Source of the DNA: Chloroflexota bacterium
GTDB taxonomy: Bacteria; Chloroflexota; Anaerolineae; Aggregatilineales; J027
Length of the DNA: 64,000 nucleotides
Direction: 5' to 3'
NCBI GenBank assembly: GCA_024434115.1
Contig: QMIT01000009.1
Coordinates: 214,165-278,164 of the forward strand
The position numbers were made by a program, and so were the translations under genes. The notes below the pieces were generated by a model that was given only the letters and a program-made list of their open reading frames with translations, was not told the DNA's origin and made no database searches. Below, piece after piece: positions 42,001-49,503 of the stretch; the first letter of the stretch is position 1, and the number at the start of each line of letters is the position of its first letter.

Positions 42001-43412
42001 GTTTTGTCACTAATCCCCCCTGCCGGAGCAGCCGCATCGGGGCTGGGTTTGGGCTGTTGAAAGTCGCCCCATGTCGGTTCATCAGCACGCGGGGTAAAGG
42101 CTTGGATATTGACCATTGTGGCGTTGGGGTCGTCTTCGGGTACACGCTGGGGCAGCGGCATCCCATATTCATCCAGCGCGATTTTGGTCGGTTCTTGGGA
42201 GGGCTGTACCAACCCAAATGCCCCAACTCCAGCGGCAGCCATAGGCGCTTGTACATTGGTTTCAGTGGGCACGTAATTACCCCGAACCTCCTGCGCGACG
42301 GCGACTGGCTGCGACCCCGTTTGGGGTGGGGCATCAGGAATCCATTCCCGTCCGTCAAAGCGATACCAGCGGTTGCTATCTACGCCAAGCGTCCACCAGC
42401 GCCCTTGATCGTCCAGCACCATCAAGCGGCGCAGTTCGGTTTCCAGTTGAGCACGGGTAATCTGCCCCTGCTTAAATTGGTCACGCAGGATTTGTACCGA
42501 TTGCTCCACTTCACGGAAACGGGCGGCAGCCACTTCACGGGCCGATGGTTGCGGTGTAATCGGTTGACTGGGACCAGTTCCCGTGACCTGAGGGGGTTCT
42601 TGGGCCTGAAAACCAGACGATTGGGGCGTGGGTTTCTTTTGCATGTCGCCTGTATCTCCCAAAACATGGGTTGCATTTGCAGTGGTTAAAGGAGTGCTTT
42701 GAGGATTCGCCGCAATCGCATCCAGCGGATTGGTGTCGGATTGAGGTGTATCGCTGACACCGCCTAAGCCACGTTCAACCGCCAGAATCTCGCCCGTGCC
42801 TTGTTGTTGCAGGGCGGCTGCTTCCTCAAGTGTCAACCCCTGACTGGATTCTTCCGGCGCACGCTCTATATCGCGCAGACCGCTTGATTCCGCTTCCAAT
42901 GCAATTGAAAGGGGCACTTCGGGCGCTTCTTTAAAACCCTCTGCTGATCGCAACCCTTCCGGCGCTTCTAATGGCTCAAAAACCGTGCCTTCCGCAATGG
43001 GAGCAGCGGGCGGTTCGGTGGCTTCTAAGGGTTCGGTAGAGGATTCAGTGACAGCAGTTGCCGAGGGGATGCTGTCGAGATTTAATGCAACCGATGCACT
43101 CGCCGCGATGGTCGGTAAATCAACCGTGTTGCTCGGTGAATACCAGCCGCCTTCCCGCAGAGGAACCGTACCGGGGAGTAGCTCCGATGTTGTCACGGCG
43201 TTTTGGCTGCGCGTGGCAAGTTCCTCGGTTGAGAGGGCATTCGCTGGTTTGTACCAACCCTGCCGGGAAGTCTCTTGGGCAATCAGCCGCCAACCCGCTG
43301 TATCACCTGAACCGGGTAGAGGCTCTGTATCACCATTTCCCGAAGTCCCCGTGTTGATTTCGGGCAGATCACTCTGGGAATTAATGGGTAATTCGTTGGG
43401 GTTATCGCTCAT
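39069..43412 (-). CDS. Class A penicillin-binding protein with large disordered N-terminus
   Basis: The 1447-residue protein has about 540 residues of cytoplasmic low-complexity sequence with scattered GWY.P motifs, a SHOCT-like helical pair (ILRDQFKQGQITRAQLETEL) and a Trp-rich RWWTLGVDSNRWYRFDG element. A membrane helix (about 545-572) follows, then the GT51 transglycosylase (catalytic Glu in ATEDETYYENPG, about 637; STITQQLVRQL). The transpeptidase has SSIK (about 949), SNS (about 1020) and KTGT (about 1152). A C-terminal Ig-like domain closes it. It polymerises and cross-links peptidoglycan. The start is set by MSDNP at ATG 43412; GGGAGA lies upstream. Extracytoplasmic C-terminus. Confidence 0.93.
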   Translation of the reverse strand: MSDNPNELPINSQSDLPEINTGTSGNGDTEPLPGSGDTAGWRLIAQETSRQGWYKPANALSTEELATRSQNAVTTSELLPGTVPLREGGWYSPSNTVDLPTIAASASVALNLDSIPSATAVTESSTEPLEATEPPAAPIAEGTVFEPLEAPEGLRSAEGFKEAPEVPLSIALEAESSGLRDIERAPEESSQGLTLEEAAALQQQGTGEILAVERGLGGVSDTPQSDTNPLDAIAANPQSTPLTTANATHVLGDTGDMQKKPTPQSSGFQAQEPPQVTGTGPSQPITPQPSAREVAAARFREVEQSVQILRDQFKQGQITRAQLETELRRLMVLDDQGRWWTLGVDSNRWYRFDGREWIPDAPPQTGSQPVAVAQEVRGNYVPTETNVQAPMAAAGVGAFGLVQPSQEPTKIALDEYGMPLPQRVPEDDPNATMVNIQAFTPRADEPTWGDFQQPKPSPDAAAPAGGISDKTIPSAGTPSSPVSAPTIVSPVQAAQAAMGATIESPRPVDASANVPTAAPPKQVGIQPDYSAAYDHPFERSNIVKYGVWVGVAGIVAGLGITLCMLLGMVGYYMSVVGKYQDKIDNLGQQASNFQTTRIYDAQGNVLAEYNDPREGARTSVPLEEISPWVIHATVATEDETYYENPGFSVFSILRAVYTNVRGEGPRSGASTITQQLVRQLILEEDFATQVSSERKITEIILAAELSRKYDKNEILELYLNEIYYGNLAYGIEAAAQAYFDKPASDLNIAEAALLAGLPQTPALYSPISNREGSIGRMSEVLRLMTEANGNGCIQLENTFNGYSDGTPFPYDLAQPLCVTPEFLNADPNFAIDRALVETKIFEQPARDLRYAHFVNWVWDQLTETYGADTIYATGFNVYTTLDPTIQNAAQQAVTDQLNQARARFDIENGSVVVIDPQTGAVWGMVGSADFNNDEIDGQVNVSLTPQQPGSSIKPVVYVTTFEGIDPASQCYNAAAPYFSPGTVLWDTPTVWGNPPSVYEPLNYDRTFRGPVTIRRALSNSLNVPAVKALDCVGTERFQQKANEMGIEFPLQSPTAVGLPSALGAAEVRLFDMVAAYAAFANGGIRREPFGISRVETVTGDIIFQVDMNALQGLPVIRPEHAYLISSILSDNQARSEEFGTGYPMEVAGYTVAVKTGTTDENRDAWTIGWTPQVVVGVWMGNTDNRPTGGETGYGVAAPVWNATISAALQGKPNVGFPQPGGIVQQQICNDTGTTVPTNGCGPGGDYFEVFWNSQPPPQGTDSLLQVVNVDPFTNRIANQYCQDYAQPQTYLMTTDATAISWINNRPEGQAWAQSRGLTLPLQSPPVEQCTADQPRPIVVLNSPAPGASVSGPVQLLGQVSLPNFQKYEFQIAPVGTENFVTLAGQTYTTQEPDANSFLGGWNTIDTPDGQYVLRLVAYATNNAFLDVRVPITVFNNQSPAAVSTPTQ

Positions 43413-43545
43413 ACTATAATGATGTCTCCCAAACGCAATAAATATTATTGACTGCTCACCTCTCAAAAGAAATGAGCGGCAATTTTATACCGTAATTTAG
43501 CCAAATCTAAAGAGTATTATAACACCCATTAGCGTTGAGAAAAAC

Positions 43546-44541
43546 CTAACGGTGTTGATGCGCTTCGGTGCGGGGTTGCCAGTAGACAATACCGTCGCGG
43601 TAGTCACGGGTGAGTTTGCCATCGTGTTCCAAGAGGTCAATATGCCCCAAGACTTCGGATAGGGCCAAGTATTTTTCGCCGGAAGGGACATGGGCAAACA
43701 TTTTTTCGGTCAAATCCCATAGATGGTAGGCGTGACCCTCAAAAAAGTCGAGGATTTGGGCGGCCCGTTTGTGATGAAAAGCGACCCGTTTTTCGACCAG
43801 TCCCCGCACATCTTCAACGGGTACGCCGTGCCCTGAATAGGCTATTCGAATATCGAGAGCGGCCATACGTTGCAGTTGCGCGATATATTCCAATAGGCGG
43901 TGTGGACGGGGTTGGCCCTCAACAGCGGCGGGTTCGATCAGCGGATTGGAGCTAATTTTTAGGATGATGTGGTCAGAGGCGATGAGCGTTTGGCTGGCGG
44001 CGTGGTAGAGACAAATCAGATCACCTGCATGGCCGGGGGTGTGATAGACCTGCCATTCGACCCTGCCCGCCTCCACCCTATCGCCTTCATCAAGCACACG
44101 GAAAACAGGGGTAGGTTGATTGCCGTAGCGCTGCAAGAATTCGTAGCTGCGGTTGATAGTGCGAACGACCTCATCTGGTACGGCGGCCTCATGAAAAATC
44201 ACTTGCGAAAACAGCTTGTAGCGTTCATGCATCGTCACTGGGTTTTCCAGAAATGCGCGGGTTAGGGGGTGCGCTAGAACTTTTGCCCCGGATTCTTCGG
44301 CGATTCGCGCTATCTGCCCCAAATGATCGGTGTGATGGTGGGTAATGATGATTTGTTGAATGTCACGGAGGCTATAACCTACGTGAGCCAATCCTGCTAC
44401 CAGCGCATCATAGGCTTCGGGTGAATTTGGCCCAACGTCAATCAAGGTTAGGGGGTCGCCTTCTAAGAGGTAGACATTAACAGGCCCAACCATAAAAGGG
44501 GTGGGAATTGGAAACTGATGGATGGTGGGAGGGGTAGACAT
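43546..44541 (-). CDS. Metallo-beta-lactamase fold hydrolase
   Basis: The 331-residue protein has the metal-binding HHHTDH at residues 68-73, the Asp in LLEGDPLTLIDVGP, and further His/Asp in VYHTPGHAGDLICLY and ASDHIILKI. The C-terminal part (about 220-331) is a longer helical domain with VPSGEKYLALSEVLGHIDLL, as in the hydroxyacylglutathione-hydrolase-like and LACTB2 group. It probably hydrolyses a thioester or nucleic acid bond; substrate unknown. It lies six bases from the MaoC-like gene, in one operon on the minus strand. Confidence 0.88.
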   Translation of the reverse strand: MSTPPTIHQFPIPTPFMVGPVNVYLLEGDPLTLIDVGPNSPEAYDALVAGLAHVGYSLRDIQQIIITHHHTDHLGQIARIAEESGAKVLAHPLTRAFLENPVTMHERYKLFSQVIFHEAAVPDEVVRTINRSYEFLQRYGNQPTPVFRVLDEGDRVEAGRVEWQVYHTPGHAGDLICLYHAASQTLIASDHIILKISSNPLIEPAAVEGQPRPHRLLEYIAQLQRMAALDIRIAYSGHGVPVEDVRGLVEKRVAFHHKRAAQILDFFEGHAYHLWDLTEKMFAHVPSGEKYLALSEVLGHIDLLEHDGKLTRDYRDGIVYWQPRTEAHQHR

Positions 44542-44547
44542 GCAGAA

Positions 44548-45024
44548 TCAGTTCGTTTCGGTGGCTTCAACGATTTCTTTCATCGCCACCAATACCGTCC
44601 ATGTACCCTTTTGGGTAGTTTCGCCACGTTGATTAACGAGTTTAACGTCGAGGGTGACTAAGCCCCCGCCCATACGTTTGGCTTCTTTTTTTTCGGTGAC
44701 TTCAATCTGCACAGTAATCGTATCGCCCAACAAAATTGGGGCGCGGAATTTCCATTCGAGGCCCATAAAAGCGATGACCGTGCGTTCCATAAAACCGAGG
44801 GCATAGGCTTGCCCAGTAGCAGCCGATAGGCCCAACATGCCGTGTGCAATGCGCTGACCAAAGGGCGTCTTGCTCGCAAAATCAGCGTCGGTATGGTAAG
44901 GGTTATAATCGCCAGATACCCCGGCAAAATTGACCACATCCGCTTCGGTAATTGTGCGCCCGCGTGAGATCATCGTATGGCCGACTTCCAATTCTTCAAA
45001 ATAGAGGCCGCGTGGTGCTGTCAC
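44548..45024 (-). CDS. MaoC-like hot-dog dehydratase
   Basis: The 158-residue protein has a single hot-dog domain. The MaoC signature DYNPYHTDADFA (about residues 40-51) carries the catalytic Asp and His. GQRIAHGMLGLSAATG follows, as in (R)-specific enoyl-CoA hydratases. It likely hydrates or dehydrates an acyl-CoA or related thioester. Start: GTG 45024 with AAAGGAGAG at 5-7 bases; the frame opens earlier at ATG 45063 without a ribosome site. It lies next to an MBL hydrolase of the thioesterase type. Confidence 0.9.
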   Translation of the reverse strand: MTAPRGLYFEELEVGHTMISRGRTITEADVVNFAGVSGDYNPYHTDADFASKTPFGQRIAHGMLGLSAATGQAYALGFMERTVIAFMGLEWKFRAPILLGDTITVQIEVTEKKEAKRMGGGLVTLDVKLVNQRGETTQKGTWTVLVAMKEIVEATETN

Positions 45025-45115
45025 AAAAACTCTCCTTTGGCAGGCGAAATAAAGTAGACTCACCTGTTGAGTTTAAACTTGACCCTCTCGTTTGTCTAGC
45101 GTTTTGCCAAGTGGT

Positions 45116-45502
45116 TTATGAATCTTGCGTGACTTCGGACTGAGCCTCTGCGACCAAGCGTTCAACTTCTCGGTTAAATTGCTCCAAATGAACGGGTTTC
45201 GGCAAAAAACCATCGGCCTTATATTTTTGCGAAATCCGTGCCGCTTCATGGTGGGCACTGACGACCAACACACGAGTACGGGCCAATGACGGGGTACTCC
45301 GTACCAATCCTAACACTGTATCCCCCGAAGCATTAGGCATCATCAGATCGAGGATGATGAGGTCAGGTAGAAATTGCTGTACCATGTCTATTGCTTCGAG
45401 GCCGTCATTTGCTTGCATAAATTCGTGTCCGGTGCGGCGCAGAAACAGCTTCCACACCTCCACCATATCTGGCTCGTCGTCCACCAAAAGTATACGTGCC
45501 AT
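45116..45502 (-). CDS. Stand-alone response regulator receiver
   Basis: The 128-residue single receiver domain has acidic pair Asp8/Asp9, phosphorylated Asp52 (LIILDLMMP), Ser82 (VLVVSAHH) and Lys102 (GFLPKPVHL). There is no output domain, so it acts by protein contact, CheY-like. The C-terminus is a short acidic tail. The AGGAT-like ribosome site is weak. It is divergent from the aldehyde dehydrogenase gene. The partner kinase is unknown; the histidine kinase end at 63886 is 18 kb away. Confidence 0.92.
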   Translation of the reverse strand: MARILLVDDEPDMVEVWKLFLRRTGHEFMQANDGLEAIDMVQQFLPDLIILDLMMPNASGDTVLGLVRSTPSLARTRVLVVSAHHEAARISQKYKADGFLPKPVHLEQFNREVERLVAEAQSEVTQDS

Positions 45503-45582
45503 GCCGATGCTACCCTATCTCTATCCTTGCTATAGCTTCATTGTACCCCGCATTAATATCGGATTGGCTGTTGCAGTCAATT

Positions 45583-45612
45583 TTTCACGGTAATTTCATG
45601 GCAGGGTAGAAT
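45583..45612 (+). promoter_or_regulatory. Possible promoter of aldehyde dehydrogenase
   Basis: TTTCAC (45583-45588), 18 bases, TAGAAT (45607-45612). Its -35 box is the same as that of the leaderless promoter at 21917. Confidence 0.4.
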
Positions 45613-45647
45613 AGACACATAAATTTTTGAAAAATGGAGCAGTGGCA

Positions 45648-47066
45648 ATGGCAGAAAAATTTTTAGTGGGTGGTGAATGGCGCACCAGCAATGAGACCTT
45701 AGACGTGATGTTTCCCTATGATGGCTCGGTGTCCGCCACGATTTATATGGCAACAGAAAATGATTTGGATGATGCGGTTGTGGCTGCTCAACGCGGATTT
45801 GAAATCACGCGCAAATTGCCGACCTACCGTCGGGTAGAAATTTTACGGAATCTCCACCGTCTGTTCCGCGAGAATTTTGAGCGCATGGTGGATTTGATGA
45901 TTCTGGAAAGCGGCAAAAATCGTAAGACGGCGGCAGGGGAAATGAGCCGCGCTTGCCAGACCGTCTTGGTCGCCAGTGAAGAAGCCGGACGGAATTATGG
46001 TGAAGTGCTTGATCTCGATTGGACAGAGCCGGGATTGGGGCATCGGGGGTTTGTCCGACGCTATCCGGTGGGTATTGTGTTGGGCATTACGCCGTTCAAT
46101 TATCCCGTCAATTTAGGCTGCCATAAACTTGCCCCGGCTATTGCGACGGGAAACGCGGTCATCATTAAGCCACCGGAAATCGCCCCCCTATCCTCGCTGT
46201 TGATGGCCCAATTGGTATTAGAAGCGGGTTTCCCGCCGGAAGCCTTTAGTATGCTGCCCTGCCCCGGCCCACGCGCTGAAAAATTGGTCACCGACCCCCG
46301 TATCGCTATGTTGAGTTTTACGGGGAGTGCGCCGGTGGGTTGGATGCTGAAAGCAAAAGCTGGACGCAAGCGGGTCGCCCTTGAATTGGGTGGGAATGCC
46401 CCGGCGATTGTGCATGAGGACGCCGATTTGAATGTCGCGGTGCAGAAAACTGTGATCGGGAGTTTTGCCAACGCCGGCCAGAACTGTATCTCCGTTCAGC
46501 GCATCTTGCTGCATCGCTCCATTTATGAGGATTTTTGTGATCGCTTTGTCCCGGCAGTGCAAGCGCTCAAAGTCGGTGATCCGCGAGACCCCGCCACTGA
46601 TATTGGGCCGTTGATTAATATTCGCGCGGCGGAACGGGTTGAAGCATGGGTGCATGAAGCGGTTGCACAAGGCGCGACGATGCTGTTAGGTGGCAAGCGA
46701 GAGGGGACGATGATTCCTGCAACTGTTTTGGCGGAAGTGACCCCAACCATGAAGGTCTGTATTGAAGAAGTCTTTGCGCCAGTCGTCACCCTTTCCCCCT
46801 ATGAAACATGGGACGACGCCATTCAACAGGCCAATGCCTCCAATTTTGGGTTGCAGGCGGGGGTGTTTACCAACGACATCCGCCGCATGATGGATGCGTG
46901 GGAACGGTTGGAGGTTGGGGGAGTGCAGATTAATGATGTCTCGACCTTCCGGGTAGATCATATGCCTTATGGGGGAATCAAAGATTCTGGGTTGGGGCGA
47001 GAGGGGGTACGTTATACCATGCAAGAAATGACCGAGATGCGCCAATTAGTTATTAACATGGGGTAA
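45648..47066 (+). CDS. NAD(P)-dependent aldehyde dehydrogenase
   Basis: The 472-residue enzyme has the Glu general base in VALELGGNAP (E246) and the catalytic Cys in NAGQNC (C280). The cofactor-binding GSAPVGWMLKAKAG and the C-terminal DHMPYGGIKDSGLGREG are present. The sequence is close in style to lactaldehyde, glyceraldehyde-3-phosphate (GapN-like) or succinate-semialdehyde dehydrogenases, but the substrate is not fixed. ATG 45648 has TGGAG at eight bases; the frame also opens at TTG 45627. The next gene, encoding a DUF2071 protein, is four bases away. Confidence 0.92.
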   Translation: MAEKFLVGGEWRTSNETLDVMFPYDGSVSATIYMATENDLDDAVVAAQRGFEITRKLPTYRRVEILRNLHRLFRENFERMVDLMILESGKNRKTAAGEMSRACQTVLVASEEAGRNYGEVLDLDWTEPGLGHRGFVRRYPVGIVLGITPFNYPVNLGCHKLAPAIATGNAVIIKPPEIAPLSSLLMAQLVLEAGFPPEAFSMLPCPGPRAEKLVTDPRIAMLSFTGSAPVGWMLKAKAGRKRVALELGGNAPAIVHEDADLNVAVQKTVIGSFANAGQNCISVQRILLHRSIYEDFCDRFVPAVQALKVGDPRDPATDIGPLINIRAAERVEAWVHEAVAQGATMLLGGKREGTMIPATVLAEVTPTMKVCIEEVFAPVVTLSPYETWDDAIQQANASNFGLQAGVFTNDIRRMMDAWERLEVGGVQINDVSTFRVDHMPYGGIKDSGLGREGVRYTMQEMTEMRQLVINMG

Positions 47067-47070
47067 TCTG

Positions 47071-47805
47071 ATGCGCCTCATTGAAGATATTGCCCACCGT
47101 CCCTATCCACTGCCGACAGGGGCATGGGTGATGAAACAAGAATGGCATCGGCTGTTGTTTGCGCATTGGGCGCTTGATCCGGCGCAATTGCAACCGCTTA
47201 TCCCCAAAGGCTTAACCTTGGATACCTTTGACGGACAGGCGTGGATCAGTGTTGTACCCTTTTATATGCGCGGGATTCGCCTACGAGTTACGCCCACTGC
47301 CCCTTACCTATCCGCCTTTGCCGAACTCAATGTGCGGACTTATGTAACGGTAAATGGCGATAAACCGGGGGTGGTGTTTTTTAGTCTCGACGCGGCAAAT
47401 CCGATTGGGGTCTGGCTGGGACGTAATTGGTATCATCTCCCTTACTTCAATGCTGATATGCAGGTGCAGGTAGATGGCGATAAGGTTACGTATGGTAGTC
47501 GGCGCACGCACAAAAACGCTCCGGCGGGTGAACTCCGAGCGACCTATGCTCCTGACTCAGATGTGTTCCATGCCGAACCGGGGACACTCGATCATTGGTT
47601 AGTCGAACGCTACTGTCTCTATACAACGGGTCGGAAGGGCCAGATTGTGCGTGGCGATATTCATCATGTACGTTGGCCTGTGCAGCGTGCCAAAGCCGAC
47701 ATCACCCTAAACACCGTCGCGCCGATTCCCTTGACCAATACCCCCGACCTAGTGCATTATGCCCATAAAATTGAGGTCTTGGCGTGGCCCATCAAGGTGG
47801 TTTAA
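47071..47805 (+). CDS. DUF2071 protein (YqjF-like)
   Basis: The 244-residue protein matches DUF2071: MKQEWHRLLFAHWALDP, LQPLIPKGLTLDTFDGQAWI, VVPFYMRGIRLR and FAELNVRTYV. The C-terminal half includes FLVERYCLYT-like LVERYCLYTTGRKG. No signal peptide or membrane helix. Family function is unclear; an acetoacetate-decarboxylase-like fold is suspected (inference). It starts four bases after the aldehyde dehydrogenase and runs to two bases before the orphan HicB, so these are likely one transcript. Confidence 0.88.
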   Translation: MRLIEDIAHRPYPLPTGAWVMKQEWHRLLFAHWALDPAQLQPLIPKGLTLDTFDGQAWISVVPFYMRGIRLRVTPTAPYLSAFAELNVRTYVTVNGDKPGVVFFSLDAANPIGVWLGRNWYHLPYFNADMQVQVDGDKVTYGSRRTHKNAPAGELRATYAPDSDVFHAEPGTLDHWLVERYCLYTTGRKGQIVRGDIHHVRWPVQRAKADITLNTVAPIPLTNTPDLVHYAHKIEVLAWPIKVV

Positions 47806-47806
47806 C

Positions 47807-48022
47807 ATGCGCTATGGGATCGTCATTGAAAAGGCTGAGAACAACTATGCGGCCTATGTTCCCGATCTACCCGGCTGTATTGCAACGGGTGAATCGCTTG
47901 AAGAAACCGAAGAAGCGATTAAGCAGGCCATCCAATTCCATATTGAAGGGTTACTGGAAGATGGCTTGCCTATTCCAGAGCCAAACACGGTACTCCTTTA
48001 TGTTGAGGCGGCTATTTCATGA
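47807..48022 (+). CDS. Orphan HicB-like protein
   Basis: The 71-residue protein has MRYGIVIEKAENNYAAYVPD and LPGCIATGESLEETEEAIKQ, the typical HicB RNase H-like fold, with no DNA-binding tail. AAGGTGG precedes the ATG by six bases. No hicA-like ORF follows or precedes within 100 bases: the next element is a terminator at 48092. It may be a solitary antitoxin or one that neutralises a HicA encoded elsewhere; co-transcribed with the DUF2071 gene. Confidence 0.85.
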   Translation: MRYGIVIEKAENNYAAYVPDLPGCIATGESLEETEEAIKQAIQFHIEGLLEDGLPIPEPNTVLLYVEAAIS

Positions 48023-48091
48023 TTTATAAGCGTACCCTTCCAATAGACTAATCGTCATCCGAGCAGTTTGAAGTCGTAACAAATAAATAGT

Positions 48092-48126
48092 AAGGCCCGG
48101 GGTTATAATGACCGGGCTTTTTTTGT
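48092..48126 (+). terminator. Rho-independent terminator
   Basis: AAGGCCCGG...CCGGGCTTTTTTTT, with a stem around GGTTATAATGA, 70 bases after the orphan hicB. Confidence 0.85.
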
Positions 48127-48141
48127 GAACGGTATAAATTT

Positions 48142-49503
48142 ATGAAGAACAAGATGCTTGGCTCTAAATGGATATGGCTGCTGGATGCCCTGCTGTTGGT
48201 GCTGTTGGCCTGTTATGCGCTGGCAGGGATCAAAAAAGTGCCGTTTCATGGCGATGAATCTACCATTATTTGGATGAGTGCGGACTATGATACGGTTGTT
48301 TTACGTGGGGATGTATCGGCTGTCACCTATTCTCCGCCGCCGCGTCGCACCACTGAACAACATCTGCGTATTCTGAACGGCACATGGTCGCGCTGGACAA
48401 TGGGTATCGCTTGGTCTGCTTCGGGTTTCCATCGGGCCGATTTAAATGACCAATGGGTCTGGGGGCTAGATACGGAATGGAATCGCGCCAACGGGCATAT
48501 GCCATCTGACCGCCTGCTCAACGTGACCCGTTTATCTTCGACGCTGTTTTTGATTTTCAGTATGGCTCTTGTATTGAGGATGACTCGCTTGGTGGCAAAC
48601 CAAGTATTTTCCCACCCCTTGATTGTGGCTTCGGCGGGATGGCTATCAGCCACACTTTACGCGCTGAATTCGGTCATTTTGATGAATGGGCGGCGGGCCA
48701 TGTTTGAAGGGGCGATGTTGTTCGCTTTGGCATTGGTCGGGTGGGTGGTACTGCGATTGGTGAATCGGCAGGATTCGTTCAATAGCTATTTGCTGTTGGG
48801 AGTGGCGGCGGGCATCGCGTTAACCGCCAAACACAGCACGGCCTTTACGATTGCTCTGTTATTTTTGGGGTTACTGTTCGTGAAATGGGGGAAATCCGAA
48901 AACCAATCGAAGCAGTCATATCAGCTTATTTTCAAATTTGGGCTTGTCACGATGACCGCTCTAATCGTTTTTCTCGCACTGACGCCGCTTTGGTGGTCAA
49001 GTCACTTACTAGAGATGCCGGGTGTGGTACTGGATGAGCGTCAGAAACTTTTGGATGAGCAGGTGGCCTTATTTGGGGGCTATAACAGCTTGGGAGCGCG
49101 ATTTGAAGGCTTATGGGAGGGGATATTTGGCGTCGAACCCCAATATTATGAGGCCGATTATTGGGGCGATTATGCGGGGGTAGCCGATGAAATTGATGAG
49201 TATGAAAACAGCTATCTGGCTGGAATCACATCGCCTGCCATGGTGGGAATACGAATCCTCTTGGTCGTCGCGGGTCTGGGTGCCATCGGTTTGGGTTGGC
49301 GGCGTAGTCAGAAAAATATAGCGATTGTTTTAGCAATATGGGTGATTGGCATTGTTGTGATTTCACTGTTGACCATCCCACTTGATTGGCAGCGCTATTA
49401 TTTGCCCATTCAGATACCCCTTTCACTGATAATGGGCTTAGGTGGGGCGATGCTGCTGCAAATCATCTTAAATCGTAGGCAATTGAAGCATGATATGGCG
49501 TAA
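48142..49503 (+). CDS. GT39-like membrane protein, operon gene 1
   Basis: The 453-residue integral membrane protein has about ten helices. The first periplasmic loop holds KVPFHGDESTIIWMSADYD, with the acidic DE pair of GT-C glycosyltransferases. LNSVILMNGRRAMFEGAML and the cytoplasmic hinge GIALTAKHSTAFTIALL follow. A C-terminal loop ends with VISLLTIPLDWQRYYLPIQ. The gene overlaps the next by 14 bases. It is a divergent relative of the 10-19 kb array and the best match is operon gene 2. No ribosome site stronger than GTGAACGG was found. Confidence 0.82.
   Translation: MKNKMLGSKWIWLLDALLLVLLACYALAGIKKVPFHGDESTIIWMSADYDTVVLRGDVSAVTYSPPPRRTTEQHLRILNGTWSRWTMGIAWSASGFHRADLNDQWVWGLDTEWNRANGHMPSDRLLNVTRLSSTLFLIFSMALVLRMTRLVANQVFSHPLIVASAGWLSATLYALNSVILMNGRRAMFEGAMLFALALVGWVVLRLVNRQDSFNSYLLLGVAAGIALTAKHSTAFTIALLFLGLLFVKWGKSENQSKQSYQLIFKFGLVTMTALIVFLALTPLWWSSHLLEMPGVVLDERQKLLDEQVALFGGYNSLGARFEGLWEGIFGVEPQYYEADYWGDYAGVADEIDEYENSYLAGITSPAMVGIRILLVVAGLGAIGLGWRRSQKNIAIVLAIWVIGIVVISLLTIPLDWQRYYLPIQIPLSLIMGLGGAMLLQIILNRRQLKHDMA

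Noticed and set aside
41808-42689. 293-codon plus-strand ORF opposite the PBP gene
   Set aside because: Shadow of the low-complexity PBP arm; repetitive Gly/Arg composition, no start signal.
48132-48144. TATAAA next to ATG 48142 as a -10 box
   Set aside because: Only a few bases separate it from the ATG, and no -35 box was found. Transcription would start inside the gene.
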